From contig NZ_FNAC01000002.1 in assembly GCF_900101705.1 (NCBI RefSeq), forward strand, positions 141,573 through 205,572: a stretch of DNA of 64,000 bases, given 5' to 3'. The notes below the pieces were generated by a model. That model was not told the DNA's origin, ran no database searches, and worked only from the letters and a program-made list of their open reading frames with translations. This DNA comes from Algoriphagus faecimaris (lineage in GTDB: Bacteria; Bacteroidota; Bacteroidia; Cytophagales; Cyclobacteriaceae). Each line of letters opens with the position of its first letter. The first letter of the stretch is position 1. Positions 6,525 through 17,873 of the stretch are shown here, piece by piece. Made by a program: the position numbers and the translations under genes.

Positions 6525-8351
6525 CTAGTCGAGGTTTAGCATGAAGCCCATTCTAAACCATCTTCCAGGCATTTGAACCGTGCCAGCTTCAATGTAATCG
6601 GTATTGCTGATGTTGGAGGCTTCTGCAAAAACGCCTACTTTACCACTTCGATTATAATCTAGGCGTGAGTCGAGAAGGAGGTAGGGATCTAGACTGAAGC
6701 GTTCGACGTAGCGCATTTTCAGATTCCACTCCAGTTTTGGTCCTATCCCTACTAGAAAGCCGCCTATCAACTGATGCCTCAAAGCGGCTAAAGCATAGCG
6801 TGTCTCAAAACCCGGTCTTTCTACCAAGTTGGCGTCAATAAAATTATAAGAAACCATCATTTCTTTTAACTTAATAGAAGCTATACCAGAGTTGACCCGA
6901 TAGGTTATGGCAGCTTCCAATCCATTGAATTTTACTTCATTGAAATTTTGGGGTTGCCAAGGATTGTTTGCATCGGTTCTTGTCCACTCTATCAGGTTAT
7001 CTGTATTTCGGTGAAAGTAAACCAACTCAGCGAAAAAGCCATTTTTCAACCATTTTGCTCCGATTTCGAAATTTTGTGCCTGCTCAGGGGCCAATTCGGA
7101 ATTTCCGATATTGGTAGGTCCTACATAAAATAAATCAGTGTAAGTAGGGATTCGAAAACTTTTGCCATAGCCTGTGTAAAGGCGAAGTGCTTCAGTCGCT
7201 TGGTAGCCTATCTCAGCTCCCGGAAAGTGTTTCCACCCAAATTCATTAAAATAATTGCTGTAAACTCCAGCCCGCAGGTCAGCTTTTTCACCTATGTTTA
7301 CCAGCTGTTCCAAAAAGACTCCCGCCAAAGTACGGTCATGATTACCGAGGTTGTTGCTTTCGATCACCTCTTTCCGGTATTCCAGTCCAAAGCCAGTACT
7401 TCCAATTTTGCTTTCATACACAGCATTCAATTCAACGGCGTAGGTATTAGAAGTATGGAAATTTTGAAAAAACTCAGGCTCATTTCTTCTCAAGCGATAC
7501 TCGTCTTCATTTTTTCTCCAATAAGCCCGAGTATTAATGTTCCACTGTGTACCGGAATAGGTATGACTTAAAGCTCCTAAACTGGTCTGAAGGCTTTCCC
7601 ACTGATCAGGAAAAGTACTGGTGTAAAACCCATTTGCTCCAAAACTTCTTTCAGTGTATGCTGCCATTCCTCTTAATGAATGGAATTCATTAAGCTTAAG
7701 TCCGCCTTCGTAAAAAAGATTACTGACTTGATAATCTGAATTGTACCAATGTCCCGCCGATTCGTCGAAAGAAACGGATAGGTTTTGCCGGTAGTTGTCA
7801 ATCGGGAGAGAACCGGTAAAGGCAATTCCCCTCATCGCAAAATCTCCTCCGTAACCTTGAAGACGGAGATTTCTTGTTGGGGAAAGTTCTGTGATAATAT
7901 TCACTGCTCCGGCATAGGCATTTTGCCCAAATATTCTCGATCCAGGGCCTTTTAAAACTTCCACTCTATCTATATTGAGCATGGGAACAGGGATATTCAT
8001 CATGTGATGTCCTGTTTGAGGATCAGTGAGTTTAATCCCATTGAGGAGCATGAGGGTTTGGTTAAAAGATCCGCCTCGGATACCAATGTCAGCCTGTACA
8101 CCCGTGACTCCACGCTGACGTACATCTACTCCTGGCACAAATGCCAAAACTTCCTGTAAGCTGCGGGCAGGAGTAGTTTCTAGTTGGGGTTTGGTGATTA
8201 CAGAAATATTTCTGCTTTGTTTGGAAAAAGGGATTTGGATTCTGTTTTCTTGAATGATCACTTCTTGTAAATTCAATGAGGTACTGTCTGTTTGTCCAGC
8301 TAGTCCATTGCATAATCCTCCAAGAAGAAAAACAAGTAGAACTTTTTTCAT
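6525..8351 (-). CDS. TonB-dependent outer-membrane receptor (BtuB-like)
   Basis: A 608-residue outer-membrane receptor with a signal peptide ending near LAGQ (19-20). The plug domain spans roughly residues 30-155 (LQEVIIQENRIQ, LAFVPGVDVRQRG, IRGGSFNQTLMLLNGIKL, VEVLKGPGSRIFG). A 22-strand barrel follows and ends with an aromatic-rich strand, RWFRMGFMLNLD. It lacks the carboxypeptidase-regulatory N-terminal domain of SusC proteins and has the compact length of BtuB/FepA/CirA-type receptors for cobalamin, heme or siderophores. I see no cobalamin riboswitch upstream and no partner binding protein, so the ligand is unknown. Confidence 0.9.
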   Translation of the reverse strand: MKKVLLVFLLGGLCNGLAGQTDSTSLNLQEVIIQENRIQIPFSKQSRNISVITKPQLETTPARSLQEVLAFVPGVDVRQRGVTGVQADIGIRGGSFNQTLMLLNGIKLTDPQTGHHMMNIPVPMLNIDRVEVLKGPGSRIFGQNAYAGAVNIITELSPTRNLRLQGYGGDFAMRGIAFTGSLPIDNYRQNLSVSFDESAGHWYNSDYQVSNLFYEGGLKLNEFHSLRGMAAYTERSFGANGFYTSTFPDQWESLQTSLGALSHTYSGTQWNINTRAYWRKNEDEYRLRRNEPEFFQNFHTSNTYAVELNAVYESKIGSTGFGLEYRKEVIESNNLGNHDRTLAGVFLEQLVNIGEKADLRAGVYSNYFNEFGWKHFPGAEIGYQATEALRLYTGYGKSFRIPTYTDLFYVGPTNIGNSELAPEQAQNFEIGAKWLKNGFFAELVYFHRNTDNLIEWTRTDANNPWQPQNFNEVKFNGLEAAITYRVNSGIASIKLKEMMVSYNFIDANLVERPGFETRYALAALRHQLIGGFLVGIGPKLEWNLKMRYVERFSLDPYLLLDSRLDYNRSGKVGVFAEASNISNTDYIEAGTVQMPGRWFRMGFMLNLD

Positions 8352-8514
8352 AAGGGTAAATAGCGTAATAGTTTGGGCAAAGTTGAGCCCAAAATCTTCT
8401 AAATCCTAGATTGAGGCTTTTCTAAAAATTCGTTAAGCTTTACTCATTTACTGAAAATAGAATGGAGGAATGGATTGGGCTTTGTATTTTCATGACTTTA
8501 AAAACACATGTGAT

Positions 8515-10467
8515 ATGATAAAAAGAATGTTGTCAGGTTTGGTTGTATCGGCCTTGTTCTTGAGTAATCCTACTTTTGCTCAGCAAGGATTGGATAATAA
8601 TCAAGCAGATTTTGGAGAATTTATGAATAGAAAGGGGACGTTTACCCGAACTGCCTCTGGAAAGCCGAGTGAAAATTATTGGCAAAATGCCGCCGACTAC
8701 CAAATCGAAGTGACCCTAGATGACGAGGCTCACACATTGACGGGGAAAGTCACTATTTCCTACACTAACAATAGTCCAGAAGAATTGGATTTTGTTTGGC
8801 TTCAGTTGGAGCAAAATCGTTTTACCCCTGATTCACGAGGTACACTTACCACCCCTGTTCAGGGCAATCGCTACAATGGAGACACTGATGGAGGATATGA
8901 TATCTCCGGTGTCCAAGCTAAAGTGGGTAAAAGGGGAAATGTTTCATCCAAGCACATTATCGAGGACACTCGGATGCAGGTATGGTTTGATGAACCCATC
9001 CCTGCTAAGGGCGGAACGGCTACAATTTCAATGAATTTTTCATTCAAAGTCCCTCAAAAAGGAATGGACCGAATGGGGAGGCTGAAGGTGGAAGATGGTT
9101 GGATCTATGCCTTTGCCCAATGGTATCCTAAAGTTTCGGTATTTGATGATATCGAAGGATGGAATGTTGAGCCTTATTTAGGTGCTGGTGAGTTTTACCT
9201 CGAGTATGGAAACTTTGATTACAAAGTGACGGTGCCCTATGACCACATTGTGGTGGGATCTGGAAAGTTGATGAACCCAAAGGAAGTATTATCTAGTGAG
9301 CTTCAAGACCGCTATTCCAAAGCGATGGAAAGTGATGAAACAGTATATTTGATAACTCCTGAGGAGATCAAAAATACCGCTTTGACCAGGCCTAAGCAGG
9401 AGGGAACAATCACCTGGCATTTTCAGATTGAAAATTCTAGAGATATTGCTTTTGCCTCTTCGAATACCTTTATCTGGGACGCCGCGCGGATTAATTTGCC
9501 TTCAGGTAAAAAAATCTTAGCACAATCTACCTATCCTAAGGAATCAGACGGTGAGGAAGCTTGGTCGAGATCTACAGAGTACTCCAAGGCTTCTATTGAG
9601 CACTATTCTGAAAAATGGTTTGAATTTCCCTACGAAACAGCTACCAACGTAGCCGCTGATATCGGAGGGATGGAATATCCGGGATTGAACTTCTGTCGAT
9701 ACACTTCCAAAGGTGAAGGACTTTGGGGTGTCACAGACCATGAGTTTGGGCACAATTGGTTTCCAATGATTGTCGGAAGTAATGAGCGTCGCTATGCTTG
9801 GATGGATGAGGGATTCAATACTTTCATCAATCATTATAGTACTCTTGCTTTTAATGATGGAGAATACGAGTCAAACCTTAACCAAACCCGGAGATATAAC
9901 AATTATTTTCAAAACGAAAACCGAGAGGGAATAGACACTTACCCCGATGTGGCCAATACCTCCAACCTCGGTATGGTAGCCTACATGAAGCCAGGAATAG
10001 GTTTGATTATGTTGCGAGAATATATTTTAGGAGCCGAGCGATTTGATAATGCGTTTAAATCTTACATCGAGACATGGGCCTACAAACATCCTCAACCTTC
10101 GGATTTCTTCAATCACATGGAAAATGTAGCAGGAGAGAATCTTTCTTGGTTTTGGCAGGGTTGGTTCTATGGCAATGGTAACATTGACCTGGGCATCAAT
10201 GCTGTAGTTCCCTATTCAGGAAATTATTTGGCGATCCTGACAAATAAAGGCGATATACCTATGCCTGTTCTTTTGGAGATCGAATTCGAAGACGGTTCCA
10301 AGGAGCGACAAATGCTTCCTGTAGAAATCTGGCAGCGTGGTGACAATTGGAATCACATGATTCGAACAGATAAGAGAGTGGTAAAAGTGACGATTGACCC
10401 AGATAGAATTTTGCCTGATATCAATTTTGGCAATGATAGCTGGCCACAACCCCTCTATGAGGATTAA
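8515..10467 (+). CDS. M1 family metallopeptidase, exported
   Basis: A gluzincin of the M1 aminopeptidase family. With the start at 8515 the protein has 650 residues and a good signal peptide (MIKRMLSGLVVSALFLSNPT, then FAQ); the upstream ATG at 8470 would bury it. HEFGH at 409-413 supplies two zinc ligands and the catalytic Glu, and E432 in DEGFNTF, 18 residues on, is the third ligand. GGMEYPG upstream replaces the classic GAMEN exopeptidase motif. An N-terminal beta-sandwich domain precedes the catalytic part. It likely trims peptides in the periplasm or at the cell surface. A terminator follows. Confidence 0.9.
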   Translation: MIKRMLSGLVVSALFLSNPTFAQQGLDNNQADFGEFMNRKGTFTRTASGKPSENYWQNAADYQIEVTLDDEAHTLTGKVTISYTNNSPEELDFVWLQLEQNRFTPDSRGTLTTPVQGNRYNGDTDGGYDISGVQAKVGKRGNVSSKHIIEDTRMQVWFDEPIPAKGGTATISMNFSFKVPQKGMDRMGRLKVEDGWIYAFAQWYPKVSVFDDIEGWNVEPYLGAGEFYLEYGNFDYKVTVPYDHIVVGSGKLMNPKEVLSSELQDRYSKAMESDETVYLITPEEIKNTALTRPKQEGTITWHFQIENSRDIAFASSNTFIWDAARINLPSGKKILAQSTYPKESDGEEAWSRSTEYSKASIEHYSEKWFEFPYETATNVAADIGGMEYPGLNFCRYTSKGEGLWGVTDHEFGHNWFPMIVGSNERRYAWMDEGFNTFINHYSTLAFNDGEYESNLNQTRRYNNYFQNENREGIDTYPDVANTSNLGMVAYMKPGIGLIMLREYILGAERFDNAFKSYIETWAYKHPQPSDFFNHMENVAGENLSWFWQGWFYGNGNIDLGINAVVPYSGNYLAILTNKGDIPMPVLLEIEFEDGSKERQMLPVEIWQRGDNWNHMIRTDKRVVKVTIDPDRILPDINFGNDSWPQPLYED

Positions 10468-10473
10468 AAAAAC

Positions 10474-10508
10474 AAAAACCCGAAGAAATTATCTCTTCGG
10501 GTTTTTTT
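10474..10508. terminator. Bidirectional terminator between M1 and VOC genes
   Basis: AAAACCCGAAGA and TCTTCGGGTTTT pair and are followed by seven Ts; the genes on either side converge on it. Confidence 0.85.
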
Positions 10509-10511
10509 ATG

Positions 10512-10946
10512 TTAATAATCATCATTGATTTCTAACCAATAGCCATCAGGGTCCTGAATGTAAATCTGCCGGACTCCATCAGGCCGAGTGGTTATTTTTC
10601 CTTTTTCCCCCGGCCAATCTTCGAAGGGGTAGCCACTCGATTTGAGACGAGAAATAAAACCGTCCATGTCTACCATGCTAAAACAAAGGTGATTTGTTTT
10701 TGAGATTTGGCCCGGTCTGTCTGTTGCCTCGATAAGATGTAGGGCAGCGCCCCCTCCGATATCGTACCAGGCGTGCAGGCCATCTTTAAAGGGCTCCTCA
10801 ATCTCTGTTAGGTTCAGCAGCTGTTCGTAAAAATCACTGCTCTTTTTTAAATCAGAAACATGAACAGCAATATGGTTGGTTTTAATTTGGGCTTGGGTTG
10901 CGTTTGTCATGACAAAGAAACAAATTAAAAGAAATAGGTTTTTCAT
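10512..10946 (-). CDS. VOC (glyoxalase/dioxygenase-fold) protein with signal peptide
   Basis: A 144-residue protein of the vicinal-oxygen-chelate superfamily. Residues 1-19 form a signal peptide (LFLLICFFVMTNATQAQ). The first beta-alpha-beta-beta-beta unit starts with NHIAVHVSDLKKSSDFYEQL, whose His would be a metal ligand. The second starts with NHLCFSMVDMDGF and ends with IQDPDGYWLEIND, whose Glu is the usual last ligand. Exported VOC proteins are less common than cytosolic ones. The reaction cannot be told; the layout is of lactoylglutathione-lyase-like type. It is a single gene between terminators. Confidence 0.83.
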   Translation of the reverse strand: MKNLFLLICFFVMTNATQAQIKTNHIAVHVSDLKKSSDFYEQLLNLTEIEEPFKDGLHAWYDIGGGAALHLIEATDRPGQISKTNHLCFSMVDMDGFISRLKSSGYPFEDWPGEKGKITTRPDGVRQIYIQDPDGYWLEINDDY

Positions 10947-11009
10947 AGCTGAATTGATGGGGATTTGGTTTGAAGGTAGTTTTTTTAGACTAAAAGCTCC
11001 AATGAGTTA

Positions 11010-11041
11010 AAAAAAAGAGCAGCGTTTCGGCTGCTCTTTTT
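11010..11041. terminator. Terminator of the S41 protease gene
   Basis: AAAAGAGCAGC and GCTGCTCTTTT pair around a short loop; on the minus strand a run of Ts follows. It lies 17 bases past the protease stop codon. Confidence 0.85.
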
Positions 11042-11057
11042 GATATGGGAATAAATC

Positions 11058-12755
11058 TTATTCTTCTTCCTCTTCATTAGAACTTGAAGGTGTTAGGTCT
11101 TTGGCTAGTGCTATTCGGTCGGCCTCGTCAAAAAGGCGGATGGCCTGTTGATATACTTCATTGATGTCATTGATCACCATATAGAAGGCGTCATCATCAT
11201 ACAGCTGACGTCCAAGATGGGCTTTGACAAGCTTTTTCAAATAGCTCTTTGATTTGGTAAAATCTGCGGCATCGTAAGCTACTTTATTTTTCTCACCTAC
11301 CTTGATCAGGTCTTGAAGCATAGCATCATTTACTTCAAAATCCTGGTAGTAGCTTTCCAGACTCATTTCTGAAAACTTGTCCTTGTTTTTCTCTGTATAG
11401 TCTAGAATAAACTCTCTTGAGGAATCCGAATTGAAAAGCCTACTCACATAAGCTGATGAAAAAGTAGTATCTAATGGAACAAAGAAGTCAGGCATAATTC
11501 CTCCTCCGCCGTAAACAATTCTACCTTTTTTGGTTTCGTACTTCAAGCTATCATTAAATTTAATACTGTCAGCTGAGAAAAACTCTCCATGCTCCAATCT
11601 GGAAATCCAGTCTTTTTCGTAGGCTTCATGATCCGGTCCATAAGGCTTCTGGATAGAGCGACCTGAAGGTGTGAAGTAGCGAGCTATAGTCAACCTTAAT
11701 TCAGCACCATCAGATAGATCGATTGGCATCTGAACCAGTCCTTTTCCAAAAGACCTGCGACCAACGATCAGTCCTCGATCATTATCTTGAATTGCTCCAG
11801 CCAAGATTTCCGAAGCGGAAGCAGAACCCTCGTTTACCAATACAATGACCGACCCTTCTTCAAACATTCCGGGCCTAAAGGCATAGGCTTTTTGGCTATA
11901 CTGCTCCACTTTGCCTTCCTGGGAGACGATCAATGAACGATCTCCTAAGATCTCATCAGCAATATTGATCGCAGCCCCCATGTATCCACCAGGATTGCCC
12001 TGTAGGTCAATGATCAACTTCTTCATTCCTTGATCTTTAAGTTCAGCTACAGAAGCTTTAAATTCATCATAAGTAGTAGCTGCAAATCGAGTGATTTTTA
12101 CATATCCGATTTCACTATTGACCATGTAGGAGGCGTTGATACTGTATTGTGGGATTTTGTCCCTAGTGATCTCGTAGGTGATGAGATCACTTTGGTTTTT
12201 GCGCTTGATGTCAACGACAACTTGGCTTCCTTTGGGACCTCTGAGGAGATCAAAAACATCTCTATTGGTGATTCCAGTACCTGCGACCGTTGTACCATCT
12301 ACATTAATTATTTGATCACCGGATTGAATACCCAGGGCTTCAGAAGGTCCTCCTGTAAGTGGGGCTACGACATAAATCGTATCTCTGATAATCCCAAATT
12401 CTACTCCTATTCCATCAAACTCCCCGTCTAGTTGGGATTGTGCCAAGGAGGCATCTCGGGCGGGAATATAGCTCGAGTGCGGATCTAGATTTTCGAGCAT
12501 TTTATTGATCCCATATTCGACCAGCTCGTTGGTATTGACACTGTCTACATAGTCTCTATTGATGTAGGTCATGATTTCCTGAAGCTTGTAAAGGGCCGCT
12601 CTCAGGTCATTTTGATTACTTTTGGGTTCGGCAAAGGTGGCTCCTATCCAAATACCCGCCGAGATGGCTAGTGCAAGGATAATAGGGAGTCGTATTTGTG
12701 ATTTTGAATTTTTTGTCTCGCTCACGGTTTTTCGCTTTCTGTTGGTTATTTTCAA
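11058..12755 (-). CDS. C-terminal-processing peptidase, S41 family (CtpA-like)
   Basis: A 565-residue serine protease anchored by one membrane segment (about 23-42) and facing the periplasm. A PDZ domain covers roughly residues 105-190 (GEFDGIGVEFGI, LGIQSGDQIINVDG). The S41 core follows with NPGGYMG (254-260), nucleophile S313 in GSASASEI, and general base K338 in GRRSFGKG, the 25-residue spacing of CtpA/CtpB. The C-terminus is acidic (a run of Glu). These proteases cut unfolded or tagged periplasmic proteins from their C-termini. A second S41 gene of similar length lies at 60571. The gene is monocistronic. Confidence 0.93.
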   Translation of the reverse strand: MKITNRKRKTVSETKNSKSQIRLPIILALAISAGIWIGATFAEPKSNQNDLRAALYKLQEIMTYINRDYVDSVNTNELVEYGINKMLENLDPHSSYIPARDASLAQSQLDGEFDGIGVEFGIIRDTIYVVAPLTGGPSEALGIQSGDQIINVDGTTVAGTGITNRDVFDLLRGPKGSQVVVDIKRKNQSDLITYEITRDKIPQYSINASYMVNSEIGYVKITRFAATTYDEFKASVAELKDQGMKKLIIDLQGNPGGYMGAAINIADEILGDRSLIVSQEGKVEQYSQKAYAFRPGMFEEGSVIVLVNEGSASASEILAGAIQDNDRGLIVGRRSFGKGLVQMPIDLSDGAELRLTIARYFTPSGRSIQKPYGPDHEAYEKDWISRLEHGEFFSADSIKFNDSLKYETKKGRIVYGGGGIMPDFFVPLDTTFSSAYVSRLFNSDSSREFILDYTEKNKDKFSEMSLESYYQDFEVNDAMLQDLIKVGEKNKVAYDAADFTKSKSYLKKLVKAHLGRQLYDDDAFYMVINDINEVYQQAIRLFDEADRIALAKDLTPSSSNEEEEE

Positions 12756-12876
12756 TAAGTTAAACTACTGCTTTTTGCTAGTGTTTAAAAGATGTAATTG
12801 ATAAAGTATGTGAAAGTTTACATGGATTGAACGCATAAAGGTCAAATTTAATCCCCAACTTTCTGTTAAAATAATT

Positions 12877-12884
12877 TATTTTTG
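12877..12884 (+). promoter_or_regulatory. Candidate -7 box immediately before the RIC-like gene
   Basis: TATTTTTG matches TAnnTTTG and ends only four bases before the ATG at 12889. No matching TTTG box is found 19-21 bases upstream. If used, the transcript would begin at or next to the start codon. Confidence 0.4.
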
Positions 12885-12888
12885 TGGG

Positions 12889-13647
12889 ATGCAGCGGGAC
12901 GAAAATTTGAATAAGACTTTAGTAGGAGACTTGGTTTCTGAAAATTATGTGTTCGCCTCCGTGCTACATTATTTTGGGATCAGTTTTTATCAGTATCCTT
13001 CGGAGTCACTCGAGGAAGTTTGTAAAAAGCATCGGGTGAACCCCCGTCAGTTGATTTCTGAACTTGAGTCATGGGCATCCCGAAAAGAACCGACACCCGA
13101 GGAGCTTTATATCAATCCGATTGAAGTTTTGGTAGCTTATCTGAAGAAGAAGCATTATTATTTTGTGCGTCAAGAGTTGCCTTTTTTATCCAATATGATC
13201 TCAGGAATACATGCCGAACCTCATTTTCAGGCATTACTCGCGGATTTGAAGATGATGTTTCCACTTTTTGTTCAGGATTTTATTCATCATATCCATGAGG
13301 AGGAAAGTCGGCTTTTCAAACGGATAGAATTGCTTCAGGATATTGAAGAAGGCAATTTTGCTTTGCATGATGCACTTAAAATTTTAGAAAAAGATCCGGT
13401 TTGCCTTCTGGCTGAGGCTCATGAGATCCATGATGATGAGATGGAAGGGATTAGGAAATTGACCTCGAACTATTCGCTATCTGAAAATGCTCCCCTTACG
13501 ATGAAGGTATTGTATCATGAGCTTCAAAATTTTGAGCGGGAACTCATTATTCACGCCCAAATCGAGGACGAGTTATTGTTTCCGAAGGCAGTTGAACTTG
13601 AGCGAGAGGCTCTTCGTATGATTCGACACAAAATTAGAATCAATTAA
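12889..13647 (+). CDS. RIC/ScdA-like hemerythrin-domain protein lacking the Cys-Cys motif
   Basis: A 252-residue cytosolic protein. Residues 10-50 align with the ScdA N-terminal domain of RIC (repair of iron centres) proteins: VSENYVFASVLHYFGISF, then SLEEVCKKHRVNP. The DFCCGG motif expected after the YFGI segment reads SFYQYPSES instead. The rest is a hemerythrin-like four-helix bundle with di-iron ligands in FIHHIHEEE (about 135-143), AHEIHDDEME and HAQIEDELLFP. RIC proteins repair iron-sulfur clusters damaged by nitric oxide or peroxide. Its stop overlaps the ruvX start by one base (TAATG), so it heads a tight operon. Function without the cysteines is uncertain. Confidence 0.82.
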   Translation: MQRDENLNKTLVGDLVSENYVFASVLHYFGISFYQYPSESLEEVCKKHRVNPRQLISELESWASRKEPTPEELYINPIEVLVAYLKKKHYYFVRQELPFLSNMISGIHAEPHFQALLADLKMMFPLFVQDFIHHIHEEESRLFKRIELLQDIEEGNFALHDALKILEKDPVCLLAEAHEIHDDEMEGIRKLTSNYSLSENAPLTMKVLYHELQNFERELIIHAQIEDELLFPKAVELEREALRMIRHKIRIN

Positions 13648-14060
13648 TGGCTCGAGTAATAGCAATAGATCTGGGTTCCAAGAGAACAGGGATAGCAGTG
13701 ACTGATTCACTTCAGATGCTTGCAAACCCTCTGGAAACTATTGAGACGCATAAGCTGTTTGACTTTCTGAAAAGCTACTTCGAGAAGGAAGAAGTAGAAA
13801 CGATAGTGCTTGGCTATCCCACCAAACTGGACGGAAGGCCCAATGAAATGACACCCCGAGTAAATACGCTACAAGGAAAGCTAAAGAAGGCTTTTCCTGA
13901 TAAAAAAATTGAATTAATAGACGAACGCTTTACTTCAAAAATGGCAATGCAAACAATGATTGCTATGGGAAGCAAAAAAAAGGACAGAAGAGAAAAGTCC
14001 GGTAACCTTGATAAAGTAAGCGCAGCTATTATCCTACAATCCTATTTAGAAAAGAAATGA
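13647..14060 (+). CDS. ruvX: Putative Holliday junction resolvase / pre-16S rRNA nuclease YqgF (RuvX)
   Basis: A 137-residue RNase H-fold nuclease. IDLGSKRTGIAVTD (7-20) carries the first catalytic Asp, VLGYPTKLDG gives the middle strand, and IDERFTS near residues 91-97 contains the second acidic pair; GNLDKVSAAIIL supplies the last Asp. Length is typical. The family is credited with maturing the 5' end of 16S rRNA and was first proposed as a junction resolvase. It overlaps the upstream gene by one base and the deformylase by four (ATGA), so translation is probably coupled. Confidence 0.95.
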   Translation: MARVIAIDLGSKRTGIAVTDSLQMLANPLETIETHKLFDFLKSYFEKEEVETIVLGYPTKLDGRPNEMTPRVNTLQGKLKKAFPDKKIELIDERFTSKMAMQTMIAMGSKKKDRREKSGNLDKVSAAIILQSYLEKK

Positions 14061-14611
14061 TATATCCGATAGTAGCCTACGGAAATCCCATCCTCAAAAA
14101 AGAAGCAGCTGAAATAGAAGAAGGTACAGATCTAAATGCGCTGATCAAAGACATGTATGCCACCATGGACCATGCTAGTGGGGTGGGTTTGGCAGCTCCC
14201 CAGATCAATCAAGGAGTGCGACTTTTTGTGATCGATAGCAGCTTGATGCTAGATAAAGAGGATGAGGAGAAAGGCATCCGAAGAGTATTTATCAATCCCA
14301 TCATTTTGGACGAATACGGAGATGATTATGGGTTTGAAGAAGGGTGCCTGAGTATTCCTGACGTCAGGGCCGAAATCATTCGTCCGGAAAAGCTTACCAT
14401 CGAATATTTCGATGAAAATTGGAACCTGAAGGAGGAAGAGTTTTCCGGTATGACAGCACGGGTCATACAGCATGAGTACGACCATTTAGAGGGGATTTTG
14501 TTTGTAGATTACCTCAAAGGCCTCAAAAAGCGATTGGTTCAATCAAAATTGGTCGATGTGAGTAAGGGCAAGATTCCCACGGATTACCGTATGATATATC
14601 CGCTGAAATGA
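14057..14611 (+). CDS. def: Peptide deformylase
   Basis: A 184-residue metallohydrolase that removes the formyl group from the initiator methionine. All three family motifs are present: GVGLAAPQI (42-50), EGCLSIP with metal ligand C97, and QHEYDH with H139, catalytic E140 and H143. A Bacteroidota-type insertion (DSSLMLDKEDEEKG) follows motif 1. It overlaps ruvX upstream and the nitrilase-family gene downstream by four bases each, giving a compact operon. Confidence 0.97.
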   Translation: MIYPIVAYGNPILKKEAAEIEEGTDLNALIKDMYATMDHASGVGLAAPQINQGVRLFVIDSSLMLDKEDEEKGIRRVFINPIILDEYGDDYGFEEGCLSIPDVRAEIIRPEKLTIEYFDENWNLKEEEFSGMTARVIQHEYDHLEGILFVDYLKGLKKRLVQSKLVDVSKGKIPTDYRMIYPLK

Positions 14612-15408
14612 GTGATTCTTTTCAGCTAAAAATAGCCCTGATTCAAGCTGATCTTTACTGGAAGGATAAGGTTGCCAATTTCTCTATGCTGGAGGAAAAG
14701 ATCTGGGCGGTAGGAGAAAAAGTCGACTTGATCATCTTGCCTGAGATGTTTTCGACAGGATTCAGTATGGATGTGTCTGAATTAGCAGAGCCTATGAATC
14801 TCACCGCATGCAGGTGGCTGCAGCAGCAGGCTGCTCAGACTGGGGCTGTGGTCACGGGAAGTGTCATTATTAAAGAAGAAAAAGGATATTTTAATCGTCT
14901 CCTATGGGTGGAGCCCAATGGTAAGATTCAGCATTACGACAAGAGGCATTTGTTTAGAATGGCTCAGGAGGATGAGCACTTTTCTGCAGGACAAAATCAA
15001 CCCGTTTTTCAGTGGAAAGGGTGGAAAATTTTACCTCAAGTCTGCTATGATTTGAGATTTCCCGTATGGTCAAGAAATACCTCTTCCGAGGGTCAAATGG
15101 CCTATGATTTAGTTTTTTATGTGGCTTCATGGCCTGCCCCGAGAGTGAGCGCGTGGGATGCTTTGCTACCTGCTAGAGCCATTGAGAATTTAGCTTATTC
15201 AATAGGAGTAAATAGAGTAGGCACTGATGGAAATAAGGTGCCTTATTGCGGACATTCGGCAGTTTATGATTTCAAGGGACAGTCTTTATTATCTCTCGGG
15301 GAGGACGAAAATACCGAAGTGCTGACTTTGAGCCTTGCAGATTTGACTGATTATCGGAAAAAGTTTCCCGCTTGGATGGATTCCGATAAATTCTCGATCC
15401 ACAAGTAA
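14608..15408 (+). CDS. Carbon-nitrogen hydrolase, omega-amidase (YafV-like)
   Basis: A 266-residue nitrilase-superfamily amidase. The catalytic triad is visible as E46 (LPEMFSTGF), K112 (HYDKRHLF) and C146 (PQVCYDLRFP). The FSTGFSM and RHLFRMAQE wording fits the YafV/Nit2 group, which hydrolyses alpha-ketoglutaramate or alpha-ketosuccinamate and clears by-products of transamination. It has no signal peptide. It is the last gene of the operon that begins at 12889, overlapping def by four bases. Confidence 0.9.
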   Translation: MSDSFQLKIALIQADLYWKDKVANFSMLEEKIWAVGEKVDLIILPEMFSTGFSMDVSELAEPMNLTACRWLQQQAAQTGAVVTGSVIIKEEKGYFNRLLWVEPNGKIQHYDKRHLFRMAQEDEHFSAGQNQPVFQWKGWKILPQVCYDLRFPVWSRNTSSEGQMAYDLVFYVASWPAPRVSAWDALLPARAIENLAYSIGVNRVGTDGNKVPYCGHSAVYDFKGQSLLSLGEDENTEVLTLSLADLTDYRKKFPAWMDSDKFSIHK

Positions 15409-15541
15409 TGGGTTTACCCTCTTCTAATTCCATTAGTGGGATTTGAAACAAGGATATTTTCCGTATTTTAGCCCATCGATTTCACAGATCAGATAGACTC
15501 TTTTAATAGTAAAAAAGCTCAAAAAAATATCAATTTGGTGA

Positions 15542-17824
<2,283 letters not shown>

Positions 17825-17830
17825 AAAACA

Positions 17831-17859
17831 AAAAAAGCCGGATTTACCGGCTTTTTTTG
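17831..17859. terminator. Bidirectional terminator after icd
   Basis: AAAGCCGG and CCGGCTTT pair around a five-base loop with As before and Ts after; the convergent protease gene ends 15 bases further on. Confidence 0.85.
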
Positions 17860-17873
17860 TTTTCTGTCTATTT

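Noticed and set aside
8352..8514. Cobalamin riboswitch upstream of the BtuB-like receptor
   Set aside because: The upstream bases lack the B12-box (GCCACTG) and the length needed; ligand assignment to B12 is not supported.
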